This document shows, piece by piece, positions 18,701 to 26,536 of a stretch of DNA of 64,000 bases; position 1 is the stretch's first letter, and the number at the start of each line of letters is the position of its first letter. This stretch comes from JACPUX01 sp964517465 (GTDB lineage Bacteria > Pseudomonadota > Gammaproteobacteria > Burkholderiales > Casimicrobiaceae): contig CAZFEK010000017.1 in assembly GCA_964517465.1 (NCBI GenBank), forward strand, positions 1 to 64,000, written 5' to 3'. The translations under genes were made by a program, and so were the position numbers. The notes under the pieces were generated by a model, which saw only the letters and a list, made by a program, of their open reading frames with translations, did not search any database and had not been told where the DNA came from.

Positions 18701-21700
18701 GCGCCCAGCGTTGAAATACAGGAATTGATACATCGGGTAGGAAGCCTCTCGCCGGCCGCCGACACCAGCCGACCCCGCCTCGACAGCGAAACGCTGGCCG
18801 CGCATCAAGCGGAAGACGAAGGCGGGCCCTGGGTCACCGAAATTGAAGTGTTTCCTCCCGCCCCGGAGGTGATCGAACAACAGTCTTCGATCGAAGCGGC
18901 GGCGATGGTGCCGGAAACCTTCGAAATCGCCTTGCCCGCCGCCGAACCGCTCCCGGAAGAAGCGCTGGCGGCGCCGGTCCCCGAGTCCGTGGCGCGCGAA
19001 GCGGCCGTCGCCCTCCCGGAGCTCACCCTCGATCTGGAAGCCCCCACTCCGGTGGAAACGAGTGTCGAACCGGTGTCCCCGAGCGAGCCGGAGTTCCCGC
19101 CGATTGAACCGATGGGGTCCGCGCCAGCGTTTTTTGCAGAAACCGTTCCTGCTTCGACCCCGGTCATGCCCGAGGTGATCGCGGTTTCTGCGCAAGACGT
19201 TGCTGCCGAAGAAACGATTCAGGAAACCGCGGCGCCTGAGCCCAGGGTCGAGCCGGCGCCGGCGCTCGAACCGGTGCAAACCATCGCTCCCGCGGCGGAA
19301 TCTCCGGCTTTGGAGGAAGACGAAGCGGACGCCGAAGGGGAGGCCCCCGGTGCCTCGGTCATTCCGGAAGCGCCGACTGATCCGCTGGCGGGCGTTCGCG
19401 ACGACGTCGACGACCAGCTCCTGCCCATTTTCTTGGAAGAAGCGCAGGAGCTTTTCCCCCAAGCTGGCGAAGGGGTGAGAGCGTGGCGGCGCGAACCGGC
19501 AAACGACGAACACGCGAGAGAACTGCGTCGAACGCTCCATACTTTCAAGGGCAGCGCCCGCATGGCCGGTGCCATGCGCCTGGGGCAGTTGGCGCACACC
19601 ATGGAAAGCCGCCTGCTCCTGGGGGACGACCTGATCACCGCGAGCGGCGAACTTTTCGACGCGCTGGATAGCGATCTTGACCATATCGCTTTCGTGCTCG
19701 AAAGGTTGCAGCGCGGCGAATTCAACGTCCCGCTGCCGCAGCATGCGGCCGTTCCCGAAACCGCCGCGGCCGAACTCCAAACGGCGCAGCTGGCCGCCGG
19801 TTACGCCGAAGCGCTTCCAGTTGTCGCCGAGGTCGAAGCGGCTGCGGTAGCGGCCGCTCCGACGCCGATATTGGTGCCGCCCCGCCCGCCGGTGCAGGCC
19901 CCGGCACCGGCCGTGGCGAATTACGAGGAACCGGAAGACGAAGAAGTAGCGGCAGATTCGCCGGCCCGAGCGATGTTGCGCGTCCGGGCCGACCTCATCG
20001 ACCGGCTGGTGAACGAATCCGGCGAGATCAGCATAGCCCGCGCCCGGGTCGAGGGCGAACTCCGGGTATTGAAGAACAACCTCCTGGAATTGACCAACAG
20101 CGTCATTCGTCTGCGCAATCAAGTGCGGGAAATCGAAATTCAAGCGGAATCGCAGATTCAGTCGACCCTCAACGTGATGCAAGACGAGAACGAGGAATTC
20201 GATCCGCTCGAGTTCGACCGCTATACGCGGTTCCAGGAGACGTCTCGCAGCTTGACCGAGGGCGTCAATGACGTCTCGACCATTCAGCAAGCTCTCCTGA
20301 AGAACCTGGACGACGCGGAAGCGGCACTTCTGGCGCAATCCCGCCTCTCGCGCGAGGTACAGCAACAGCTCTTCGGCATACGCACGGTGCCCTTCGGCAG
20401 CCTTACCGAACGCCTCTATCGGATTTTGAGGCAGACCGCCAAAGAGCTCGACAAAAAGGTCAATCTCGAATTAGGCGGCACACAGGTGGAACTCGACCGT
20501 AGCGTCTTGGAGCGCTTGGTCGGTCCGCTAGAGCATCTCTTGCGCAACGCCATCGACCACGGCATCGAGCGCCGCGACGCCCGTCTGGCTTCAGGAAAGC
20601 CCGAAGCCGGTGAGATTCAACTCAACGTCGCCCAAGAAGGCAACGAAGTCGTGCTCACCCTCATCGACGATGGCCGCGGCCTCGATTTCGGTCGCATACG
20701 CGAGAAAGCCGAGGCTCTGGGCCTGGTGGCCGCAGGCGCCCAAGTCGCGCCGGCGCAGTTGGTGGAATGTATTTTTGCGCCCGGGTTTTCTACCGCGGCG
20801 GCGGTGACCCAGGTTTCCGGGCGTGGCATCGGCATGGATGTGGTGCGCGGGGAAATCACCGAGTTGGGCGGCCGGGTCGAGGTTTCCACCGAGCCTGGCA
20901 AAGGAACCACCTTTACGCTTTATCTGCCGCTCACTTTGGCCGTGGCCCAGGCGGTTCTGGTGCGGGCAGGCGGGCGGCTTTACGCCATTCCCGCGCCGAT
21001 GGTGGCGCAAGTGCAGCAAATCAAGGCGGAAGCCCTGATCAACTTGTACGTCACGCGCGAAATCAACTGGCAAAACGCGGTATTCCCTTTCCATTACCTG
21101 CCGCGACTGCTGGGCGACGAGCAGCACAATCCCGACACCCTGCGCTACAACCCGGTGCTGCTGCTGCGCAGCGGCCCCCAGCGTGTTTCCATCCACGTCG
21201 ACGAGATGGTGGGCAACCAGGAAGTGGTGGTCAAGAACATCGGCTCGCAGCTCGCGCGGGTCACCGGGATCTCCGGCGCCACCGTGCTGGGTTCCGGCGA
21301 AGTCGTGCTGATCATCAACCCGGTGCTGCTGGCCACTCGCCTCGAAGCCGCTGCGCTCGCCAGCGCTGCCGGCCATGGGGCTGCGGTCGCCGAAGCGGAG
21401 ACTTCGGTAAAGGCTGCTTTGGTGATGGTAGTGGATGATTCGCTCACGGTGCGCAAGATCACCGGACGCTTGCTTTCGCGCGAAGGCTATCAGGTGGTCA
21501 GCGCCAAGGATGGTCTCGATGGCCTGCAGGTGCTCAATGAGGCCATTCCCGACGTGATCTTGCTCGATATCGAAATGCCGCGCATGGACGGCTTCGAGTT
21601 CGCTAAGACTGTGCGAGCCGACGCGCGCACGCGCCACATCCCCATCATCATGATCACCTCGCGCACGGCGGAAAAGCACCAGGCACGCGCCAAGGAACTG

Positions 21701-21775
21701 GGGGTGGACGTCTATCTGGGCAAGCCCTATCAAGAAGAAGAACTCCTGGGCCACATCAAGCGCCTGACTGCCTGA
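15779..21775 (+). CDS. chpA: Hybrid chemotaxis histidine kinase ChpA (PilL), multi-Hpt
   Basis: A 1998-residue CheA-type kinase for twitching motility. Five Hpt-like modules can be seen. H53 lies in a degenerate site (HQVTGAL). Near residue 492 the His is replaced by Arg. H736 (HTLKGSGRM) and H1254 (HTFKGSARM) are canonical, and H909 is in HTLCGIHRTAG, where Lys is Cys. A long Pro/Glu/Ala-rich linker spans about 1000-1195. After H1254 come the dimerisation region, an HATPase domain (N box HLLRNAIDHGIE near 1586; RGIGMDVV), a CheW-like domain, and a C-terminal receiver with phospho-acceptor D1930. The start is GTG with GAGGA nine bases upstream. Shorter than Pseudomonas ChpA (about 2470). Confidence 0.95.
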   Translation: MATDNSMDVDLGPLTWVKPEIDQAVSRGLEALGSFYSNPDDQAALRLAQSHLHQVTGALQIVGLEGVIQFAEEIERQSDRLGDLAPQEIGSAVAAIDRAARALGAYLEDLVSGVAAVPLRLFKEYEAMQKQRGVRASSPTDLFFPDLGQRPPRSESIVSLPASKLPGHLVRCRRQFQQGLLNWLRGDANGLAIMREAVQSIEDAQAVPTQRAFWWSVGGLFEGVATDLIETNLPTKMAAARVDLQIRRLIEGSGKVADRLRREVLYFLATAPEGGESAPRLAQVQKLYRLHSLLPPPETVEEAEWVRIQPLLRDSRDLLASAKDAWLKFTSGRKDSLPVLRQALEGLRGKGEALKHGAIQELFAALSYAVDSMVARGAKEASEGMAVEFATALLLAESALDGYKHLSAEFPRQVQAMAQRLQAAALDLPPPAETADVALLDDMARRAQERMLLSQVAREIQTNLRQIEQVLDAFFRDHEKRADLGGLSSPMRQVEGALRILGLDRANELLVLCGKEIEELAQPEAPIDQQRLEGLAESLSALGFFVEAVEQQRPDADRLIEPMLRRRLGLPEERPTAEEEALEETVESGLRDQRSQLAPLMDAIQQQPEDTAARAELRQQLVAVKHDAELVADAKLTEATAEALSLLDSETAVPVDRLTEAIKGIAVAPEAAPAPAPSAETIRLLEAGEEKLDAELLEIYLTEAEEVLQTVQEHLGICRAHPHDTEALRTVRRGFHTLKGSGRMVGLFELGEIAWWIEQRLNRWLEEERPASIALLDMVDMARELFAQWVGELQAKGRVAPETAALRDAMAKVDAELGPNAPPPPAPLPSGRAGSTAAAEARPAPKVSSSGPLAEAKEVVIGDQTISATLHKILVDEARQHLQTLSTELDLLQFDPAQPPGQPMVRAAHTLCGIHRTAGFPVVAELASALEHGLLALQQEQSGLPRECQPLVASAVAQLRLWVEEIAEKRPLPEAPSVEIQELIHRVGSLSPAADTSRPRLDSETLAAHQAEDEGGPWVTEIEVFPPAPEVIEQQSSIEAAAMVPETFEIALPAAEPLPEEALAAPVPESVAREAAVALPELTLDLEAPTPVETSVEPVSPSEPEFPPIEPMGSAPAFFAETVPASTPVMPEVIAVSAQDVAAEETIQETAAPEPRVEPAPALEPVQTIAPAAESPALEEDEADAEGEAPGASVIPEAPTDPLAGVRDDVDDQLLPIFLEEAQELFPQAGEGVRAWRREPANDEHARELRRTLHTFKGSARMAGAMRLGQLAHTMESRLLLGDDLITASGELFDALDSDLDHIAFVLERLQRGEFNVPLPQHAAVPETAAAELQTAQLAAGYAEALPVVAEVEAAAVAAAPTPILVPPRPPVQAPAPAVANYEEPEDEEVAADSPARAMLRVRADLIDRLVNESGEISIARARVEGELRVLKNNLLELTNSVIRLRNQVREIEIQAESQIQSTLNVMQDENEEFDPLEFDRYTRFQETSRSLTEGVNDVSTIQQALLKNLDDAEAALLAQSRLSREVQQQLFGIRTVPFGSLTERLYRILRQTAKELDKKVNLELGGTQVELDRSVLERLVGPLEHLLRNAIDHGIERRDARLASGKPEAGEIQLNVAQEGNEVVLTLIDDGRGLDFGRIREKAEALGLVAAGAQVAPAQLVECIFAPGFSTAAAVTQVSGRGIGMDVVRGEITELGGRVEVSTEPGKGTTFTLYLPLTLAVAQAVLVRAGGRLYAIPAPMVAQVQQIKAEALINLYVTREINWQNAVFPFHYLPRLLGDEQHNPDTLRYNPVLLLRSGPQRVSIHVDEMVGNQEVVVKNIGSQLARVTGISGATVLGSGEVVLIINPVLLATRLEAAALASAAGHGAAVAEAETSVKAALVMVVDDSLTVRKITGRLLSREGYQVVSAKDGLDGLQVLNEAIPDVILLDIEMPRMDGFEFAKTVRADARTRHIPIIMITSRTAEKHQARAKELGVDVYLGKPYQEEELLGHIKRLTA

Positions 21776-21778
21776 TCA

Positions 21779-21800
21779 AGCCCCGCGGGGGGCTCGGTTT
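21779..21800 (+). terminator. Weak intrinsic terminator after chpA
   Basis: AGCCCC (21779-21784) and GGGGCT (21789-21794) form a 6-bp GC-rich stem with a GCGG loop, starting 3 bp after the chpA stop. Only three T follow directly, and a T5 run comes 11 bases later. Termination is probably partial. Confidence 0.35.
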
Positions 21801-21826
21801 AGGGCTTTTTCCTTGCCACGCCGCAA

Positions 21827-21855
21827 TTGTGTGACGGCGGAGGGAAGACTACAAT
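21827..21855 (+). promoter_or_regulatory. Candidate sigma-70 promoter for algH
   Basis: TTGTGT (21827-21832) and TACAAT (21850-21855) are separated by 17 bp. A start near 21862 would leave only about 7 nt before the ATG at 21869, so the message would be almost leaderless. Confidence 0.4.
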
Positions 21856-21868
21856 TGACGGGCCGCTC

Positions 21869-22429
21869 ATGAAGGACATCGACCTCACGCACCATTTCCT
21901 CATCGCCATGCCCAGCATGGTGGACCCTCATTTCGCCAAGACCGTCACCTATATCTGCGAGCACGGAAACCATGGCGCTTTGGGATTGGTAATCAACCGT
22001 CCCATCGAACTGAGCCTCGCCGATTTATTCAAGCAGATCGACGTGCCTTTGGAAGAGCAGGAGCTGGCCTCCCTTCCGGTGCATTTCGGCGGCCCCGTGC
22101 ACGGCGATCGCGGCTTTGTGCTGCATACCCCGTCCGGCGGCTGGAAGGAATCTTTGTCCGTTCAGGGGGGGCTCGCCCTGACCACCTCCAAAGACATTCT
22201 GGAAGCGGTGGGCCGAGGGGCCGGGCCGGAAAAATTCTTCGTCACTCTCGGCTATGCGGGCTGGTCACCGGGACAGCTGGAGCACGAGTTGGCGCAAAAT
22301 GCCTGGCTCACGGTCGGGGCGCAACCCGAGGTCATCTTCGACGTGCCGGATGCCGACAAGCTCGATGCGGCCATGCATCTCCTCGGCATTGACTTCACCC
22401 GGCTTTCGGAACAGGTTGGGCACGCTTGA
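21869..22429 (+). CDS. algH: AlgH/YqgE family protein (DUF179)
   Basis: A 186-residue protein of the YqgE/AlgH family, whose biochemical role is not established. Family landmarks are LTHHFLIAMPSMVDPHFAKTV near the start, YICEHGNHGALGLVINRP, then VHFGGPVHGDRGFVLH and LGYAGWSPGQLEHELAQNAWL. The ATG at 21869 gives the usual N-terminus (MKDIDLTHHFL), although the frame is open to a TTG at 21827. The gene order algH-ruvX-pyrR-pyrB-pyrC' matches that of Pseudomonas. It overlaps ruvX by about 14 bp. Confidence 0.92.
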   Translation: MKDIDLTHHFLIAMPSMVDPHFAKTVTYICEHGNHGALGLVINRPIELSLADLFKQIDVPLEEQELASLPVHFGGPVHGDRGFVLHTPSGGWKESLSVQGGLALTTSKDILEAVGRGAGPEKFFVTLGYAGWSPGQLEHELAQNAWLTVGAQPEVIFDVPDADKLDAAMHLLGIDFTRLSEQVGHA

Positions 22430-22880
22430 GGGCCGCGCGAAAGAATGCGCTCCGAAATCTGGCTCGGTGCTGGGCTTCGATTTTGGCGAGAGGCGCATCG
22501 GCGTGGCAGTGGGGGACTGGTCGCTGCGCCTCGCGCATCCGCTGGCCACGGTACAGGCGGAAGGTCAGGACGGGCGATTTCGTATGCTTGCGACGCTGAT
22601 CGAGCAATGGCAGCCAGTGCAGCTGGTGGTGGGTTTGCCTTTGCACATGGACGGCAGCCCGCACGGCTTGACCGAAGCCTGCCGAAAGTTTGCGCGTCAA
22701 CTGGAAGGGCGCTTCCATCTGCCCGTTGCCCTGGTCGATGAGCGCCTGAGCTCGCGGGCGGCGGACATCGACCTGCGGGAAGCGGGGCGCGGCGGAAAAC
22801 GCGGCAAAGAGTTTCGAGACCAGGCAGCGGCGCGAATCATACTGCAGAGTTATTTCGATGAACATGGACACCTTGCCTGA
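22416..22880 (+). CDS. ruvX: Pre-16S rRNA processing nuclease / Holliday junction resolvase-like YqgF
   Basis: A 154-residue RNase H-fold protein (YqgF/RuvX) implicated in the final maturation of the 16S rRNA 5' end. Catalytic Asp lies in L-G-F-D-F-G-E-R-R-I-G-V-A-V-G. The family segments VVGLPLHMDGSPHGLTE, VALVDERLSSRAA and the final D-Q-A-A-A-R-I-I-L-Q-S-Y are present. The start is uncertain: TTG at 22416 (overlapping algH by 14 bp) gives an N-terminal extension common in betaproteobacteria. GTG at 22467 would give a 137-residue version starting at the beta strand. Its 3' end overlaps pyrR by 23 bp. Confidence 0.88.
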   Translation: MGTLEGRAKECAPKSGSVLGFDFGERRIGVAVGDWSLRLAHPLATVQAEGQDGRFRMLATLIEQWQPVQLVVGLPLHMDGSPHGLTEACRKFARQLEGRFHLPVALVDERLSSRAADIDLREAGRGGKRGKEFRDQAAARIILQSYFDEHGHLA

Positions 22881-23379
22881 CCCGGAACAACTGCTTGACT
22901 CGCTGGCGCAGCAATTGGCGCATGCCCTGCCGGCACAGATCAAGCTGATCGGCATTCATAGCGGCGGCGCCTGGTTGGCGCAGCGCCTGTCCGAGCTTCT
23001 GCCGAACCGGCCCGAATTGGGCAGCATCGATGTCTCTTTCTATCGCGACGATTTCAGCCGCGTCGGTTTGCATTCTCAAATCAAGAAGACCCACTTGCCC
23101 TTCGATGTCGAGGGCGCGAACTTGCTTTTGGTCGACGACGTTCTGTTCACCGGCCGTTCGGTGCGAGCGGCGCTCAACGAGATCTTTGATTATGGGCGGC
23201 CGGCTTCGGTGCAGCTTGCCGTACTGATCGACCGCGGCGGGCGCGAATTGCCGATCGAGGCCCAGTTCGCCGCCGCGCGTCTGGCAGTGCCGCGCGATCA
23301 GAGTATCGTCTTGGCGCGGGATGCCGCTGGCCGGCTCAGTCTGGGGCTGGAGCGAAGAGAGGATCGTGCCGATGCGTAA
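22858..23379 (+). CDS. pyrR: PyrR bifunctional uracil phosphoribosyltransferase / regulator
   Basis: A 173-residue phosphoribosyltransferase-fold protein. The PRPP-binding loop LLLVDDVLFTGRSVRAAL is intact, and GIHSGGAWLAQRL, the IDVSFYRDD segment and VLIDRGGRELPI follow the PyrR pattern. In Bacillus PyrR binds pyr mRNA. In proteobacteria its regulatory role is less clear, and I saw no pyr attenuator in the 22.4-22.9 kb stretch, which is entirely coding. The ATG at 22858 lies inside ruvX (a second in-frame ATG is at 22864). Its 3' end overlaps pyrB by 8 bp, so the two are translationally coupled. Confidence 0.93.
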   Translation: MNMDTLPDPEQLLDSLAQQLAHALPAQIKLIGIHSGGAWLAQRLSELLPNRPELGSIDVSFYRDDFSRVGLHSQIKKTHLPFDVEGANLLLVDDVLFTGRSVRAALNEIFDYGRPASVQLAVLIDRGGRELPIEAQFAAARLAVPRDQSIVLARDAAGRLSLGLERREDRADA

Positions 23380-24334
23380 TCCGCAGCTCAATGGCCACGG
23401 TGAACTGCAGCATCTGCTCACCATCGAAGGGCTCCCCGCCGCGGTGATTCGACAGATTCTCGATACGGCCGAGCCTTTCGTTTCGATCGCCGAGCGCGAG
23501 GTGAAGAAGGTGCCCCTTTTGCGCGGCAAGTCGATTTTCAACCTTTTCTTTGAGAACAGCACGCGTACGCGCACAACTTTCGAAATCGCCGCCAAAAGGC
23601 TTTCCGCCGACGTCATCAATCTCAACGTTGGCGCTTCGAGCACCGCCAAGGGCGAAACCTTGCTCGACACCGTGAACAATCTCTCGGCCATGCTCGCCGA
23701 CATGTTCGTGGTGCGCCATGCGCAAAGCGGCGCGGCGCATCTCATTGCCCAGCACGTGGCGCCGCACATCCACGTCATCAACGCCGGGGACGGGCGCCAT
23801 GCGCACCCCACCCAGGGCTTGCTCGACATGTTCACCATTCGGCATTACAAGGGCGATTTCACCCGCCTCGTGGTCGCGATCGTCGGCGATGTGTTGCATT
23901 CGCGGGTGGCGCGCTCGCAAATTCACGCGCTCACCACCCTGGGCGTTCCCGAAGTGCGGGTGATCGCGCCCAAAACTCTTCTGCCTGCGGCCGTCGAGCG
24001 CCTCGGCGTGAGAGTCTTCCACGACCTCGCACAGGGATTGCGCGACGCCGACGTGGTGATCATGCTGCGGCTGCAACACGAGCGCATGCGAGGCGCTCTC
24101 CTGCCCTCGGCGCAAGAATTCTTCAAACATTATGGGCTCACCGCGGAGAGGCTGGCTTTGGCCAAACCGGAGGTGATCGTCATGCATCCCGGCCCCATGA
24201 ACCGAGGGGTGGAAATCGATTCGGCTGTGGCCGACGGCAGTCATTCGGTGATCTTGCCGCAGGTCACCTTCGGAATTGCCGTGCGCATGGCGGTAATGGC
24301 GATTCTGGCCGGCAATCGGGGGGAGGGCGCATGA
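23372..24334 (+). CDS. pyrB: Aspartate carbamoyltransferase catalytic subunit
   Basis: A 320-residue transcarbamylase that joins carbamoyl phosphate and aspartate in UMP synthesis. The carbamoyl-phosphate motif F-E-N-S-T-R-T-R-T-T-F is intact at about residues 57-67. HPTQGLLDMFTI and the aspartate-loop segment MLRLQHERM are also present. The ATG at 23372 gives the normal N-terminus (RNPQLNGHGELQHLLTIEGL). No pyrI regulatory subunit follows. Instead the stop overlaps the start of an inactive dihydroorotase homologue, the arrangement in Pseudomonas, where ATCase is a dodecamer of PyrB and non-catalytic PyrC'. Confidence 0.96.
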   Translation: MRNPQLNGHGELQHLLTIEGLPAAVIRQILDTAEPFVSIAEREVKKVPLLRGKSIFNLFFENSTRTRTTFEIAAKRLSADVINLNVGASSTAKGETLLDTVNNLSAMLADMFVVRHAQSGAAHLIAQHVAPHIHVINAGDGRHAHPTQGLLDMFTIRHYKGDFTRLVVAIVGDVLHSRVARSQIHALTTLGVPEVRVIAPKTLLPAAVERLGVRVFHDLAQGLRDADVVIMLRLQHERMRGALLPSAQEFFKHYGLTAERLALAKPEVIVMHPGPMNRGVEIDSAVADGSHSVILPQVTFGIAVRMAVMAILAGNRGEGA

Positions 24335-25605
24335 AGATCGAGTTGCGCAATGGCCGCCTGATCGACCCGGCTTCGGGTCTCGATGCGCACAAGTCCCTAT
24401 ACATTGCCGCGGGCAAGGTCGTCGGCATCGGAGAGGCGCCGGAAGGATGGCACGCCAACCGCAGCATCGACGCCAGCGGCCTGGTGGTTTGTCCGGGCTT
24501 CATCGACTTGGCGGTCCGCCTGCGCGAGCCGGGTTTTGAATACAAGGCGACGCTGGAATCTGAAATGCGTGCCGCCATTGCCGGCGGCGTAACCAGCCTG
24601 GTGTGTCCGCCAGATACCGACCCTCCCTTGGATGAGCCGGGTTTGGTGGAAATGCTGAAGCACCGCGCTCGGCTCTTGAACCAGGCGCACGTGTATCCTC
24701 TAGGCGCACTCACGCAAGGACTGGCGGGACAAAACCTGGCGGAAATGGGCGAGCTTGCAGAGGCCGGCTGCGTGGGTTTTTCGCAGGCCGACGCGCCGCT
24801 GATTGATACCCAAGTCCTGTGGCGCGCCCTGCAATACGCCGCCACCTTCGGACATACCGTGTGGTTGCGCCCGCAGGAAGCGCATTTGAGCCGCGGCGGC
24901 GTGGCGCATGACGGCGAAGTCGCTTCGCGGCTGGGTTTGGCTGGGATACCGCAGAGCGCCGAGATCATCGCGGTGACGATCATTCTCGCGCTGATGCGGG
25001 AAACCAGCGCCCGAGTGCATCTGTGCCGCGTTTCGGCGCGCGGCACGCTGGCGCTGGTGCGGCAGGCAAAAAAAGAGGGCTTGGCGCTCACCTGCGATGT
25101 CGCGGTTCACCACTTGCATCTTTGTGACCGAGACATCGGCTATTTCAATAGTCATTGCCATCTGGTGCCACCCCTGCGCGGCCCGGAAGATCGCGATGCA
25201 CTCCGCGGTGCGCTGACCGACGGCACGATCGATGCGATTTGTTCGGACCACACGCCCGTCGATGACGACGCCAAGCTTCTGCCTTTCGGCGAAGCCGAAC
25301 CCGGGGCTACCGGCTTGGAGCTCTTGCTGCCGCTGGCGCTCAAATGGGCGAGAGAAGAAAAGCTGGGCCTCGCTGCGGCGGTTCGGGCATTGACCGTTCA
25401 GCCAGCAAGGGTGCTGGGCATAGACGCGGGTCATCTGGCGGTGGGGCGGGCTGCCGATGTTTGCGTCTTCGATCCCGAAGCCCATTGGACGGTGGAAGCG
25501 AAAGGGCTGCGCAGCCAAGGAAAGAACACGCCATTCCTCGGCCTGGAGGTATGCGGCCGGGTGCGCTACACCTTGGTCGGCGGGCAGTTGGTTTTCGAGT
25601 CCTGA
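24331..25605 (+). CDS. pyrX: Non-catalytic dihydroorotase homologue PyrC' (PyrX)
   Basis: A 424-residue amidohydrolase-fold protein of the type I dihydroorotase group. The catalytic HxH ligands that follow P-G-F-I-D-L are replaced by A61 and R63. The later H-V-S-type ligand is Arg in HLCRVSA, and the D-H-A-P-H site reads SDHTPV. It is therefore expected to be enzymatically dead. In pseudomonads such PyrC' proteins are required structurally to assemble an active ATCase with PyrB. The ATG overlaps the pyrB stop (ATGA). The cell must have an active dihydroorotase encoded elsewhere; none is in this window. Confidence 0.9.
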   Translation: MKIELRNGRLIDPASGLDAHKSLYIAAGKVVGIGEAPEGWHANRSIDASGLVVCPGFIDLAVRLREPGFEYKATLESEMRAAIAGGVTSLVCPPDTDPPLDEPGLVEMLKHRARLLNQAHVYPLGALTQGLAGQNLAEMGELAEAGCVGFSQADAPLIDTQVLWRALQYAATFGHTVWLRPQEAHLSRGGVAHDGEVASRLGLAGIPQSAEIIAVTIILALMRETSARVHLCRVSARGTLALVRQAKKEGLALTCDVAVHHLHLCDRDIGYFNSHCHLVPPLRGPEDRDALRGALTDGTIDAICSDHTPVDDDAKLLPFGEAEPGATGLELLLPLALKWAREEKLGLAAAVRALTVQPARVLGIDAGHLAVGRAADVCVFDPEAHWTVEAKGLRSQGKNTPFLGLEVCGRVRYTLVGGQLVFES

Positions 25606-25607
25606 AG

Positions 25608-25877
25608 TCAGCGCCGAATCGAGGGCAAGTCGTCGAACAAAATCCCGGCAGCAAGATAACCGCCATCGACGGCCAGCACCTGGCCGGTAACGAAGCCTTC
25701 GTCATCACTGGCCAGAAAAAGCGCTGCGCCGGCCACTTCCTCCAGCGCGGCATAACGTTTGAATGGCGTTTGAGCGCCATAGGCCGCGCGCGTCTGAGCC
25801 GTTTGCATGGCTCGCAGCATCGCGGTGTCCACAGGACCGGGCGCCAGGGCATTGGCGCGAATCCCGTGGGGGGCCAC
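25608..25877 (-). pseudogene. C-terminal fragment of a short-chain dehydrogenase/reductase
   Basis: Encodes only the last ~85 residues of an SDR: GIRANALAPGPVDTAM, then EEVAGAALFLASDDEGFVTGQVLAVDGGY, the usual end of the Rossmann fold. The cofactor-binding N-terminus and the catalytic YxxxK are missing. I could not find them in other frames upstream (25878-26050), so this looks like a 5'-deleted remnant. It converges with pyrX, and only 2 bp separate the two stop codons. The sequence upstream has no recognisable coding content, which suggests a deletion or rearrangement boundary near 25877. Confidence 0.7.
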
Positions 25878-26054
25878 CCGGTCAGTCCTGATTATGACGA
25901 ACGGATAGGCGGCGCGCCGGCGTTACCAGGCCATCCTTGGACCGCGCTGTCGTCCACCCGGTGATCCAATGGGGGCAATTCGGGAGCAGCCCGAATCAAA
26001 GGCGCGAATCAGAGATGCCGCGGTCGAATATGCTTCCGGACTCGCGCCCGTCCC

Positions 26055-26306
26055 TCAGACGAGCAGCCAGGCGAGGAAAGCTGCGAGCACGATAAGCAGC
26101 ACCAGACTGGTTCCCGAGCCGCAAGCACGCGGCTCGGTGCGGTGGCCCAAGCGCGCTTGGGCTTCAAGCGCATTTGAATGCAGGCGGTCGCCGCGCATGC
26201 AGGCGTTACCGCTAGGCGGTCCGTAGCGATCAGCATTGCCGTGCCGAGTCAGATCGAGCCGCATTCCCGGAGCACGATCCAGCGAGTGTTTCGAGCGCAT
26301 CCCCAT
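26055..26306 (-). CDS. Hypothetical small protein with a C-terminal membrane anchor
   Basis: An 83-residue reading frame I do not recognise. The first ~60 residues are polar and Arg/His-rich. The last 19 are strongly hydrophobic (TSLVLLIVLAAFLAWLLV), which would make a tail-anchored inner-membrane protein. Support for expression: the ATG has a GGGAGG ribosome site with 6-nt spacing, and a TATACT -10-like hexamer lies at 26337-26332. Against it: no family resemblance, and the surrounding 25.9-26.5 kb stretch looks like decaying intergenic DNA. The rest of 25878-26536 has no other recognisable feature. Confidence 0.35.
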   Translation of the reverse strand: MGMRSKHSLDRAPGMRLDLTRHGNADRYGPPSGNACMRGDRLHSNALEAQARLGHRTEPRACGSGTSLVLLIVLAAFLAWLLV

Positions 26307-26536
26307 GGGTCCCCTCCCAGATGGCCGTCAAAGTATACGCTCGTTTTTCTTTTTGAGAACAAGGAAAAGAAGAGGGGAGGGACTTGTGGCCAAAAGGGAT
26401 GGGACTTCGAAGCGGGCACGGCAGCACTTTTCCAGCGAAAAGCGGTTCGATTTGATACAAAAGTGCGGTGACCAAGGGCGATAACTGCGGCGCATAAGGA
26501 CTACAATTTCGGCTTTTGCTGACAGGAGGAAACACA

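Noticed and set aside
16253..20365. Very long (1370-codon) frame antisense to chpA
   Set aside because: It mirrors a strongly supported coding gene in GC-rich DNA, its product is Arg/His-rich with no domain, and no ribosome site or promoter is apparent.
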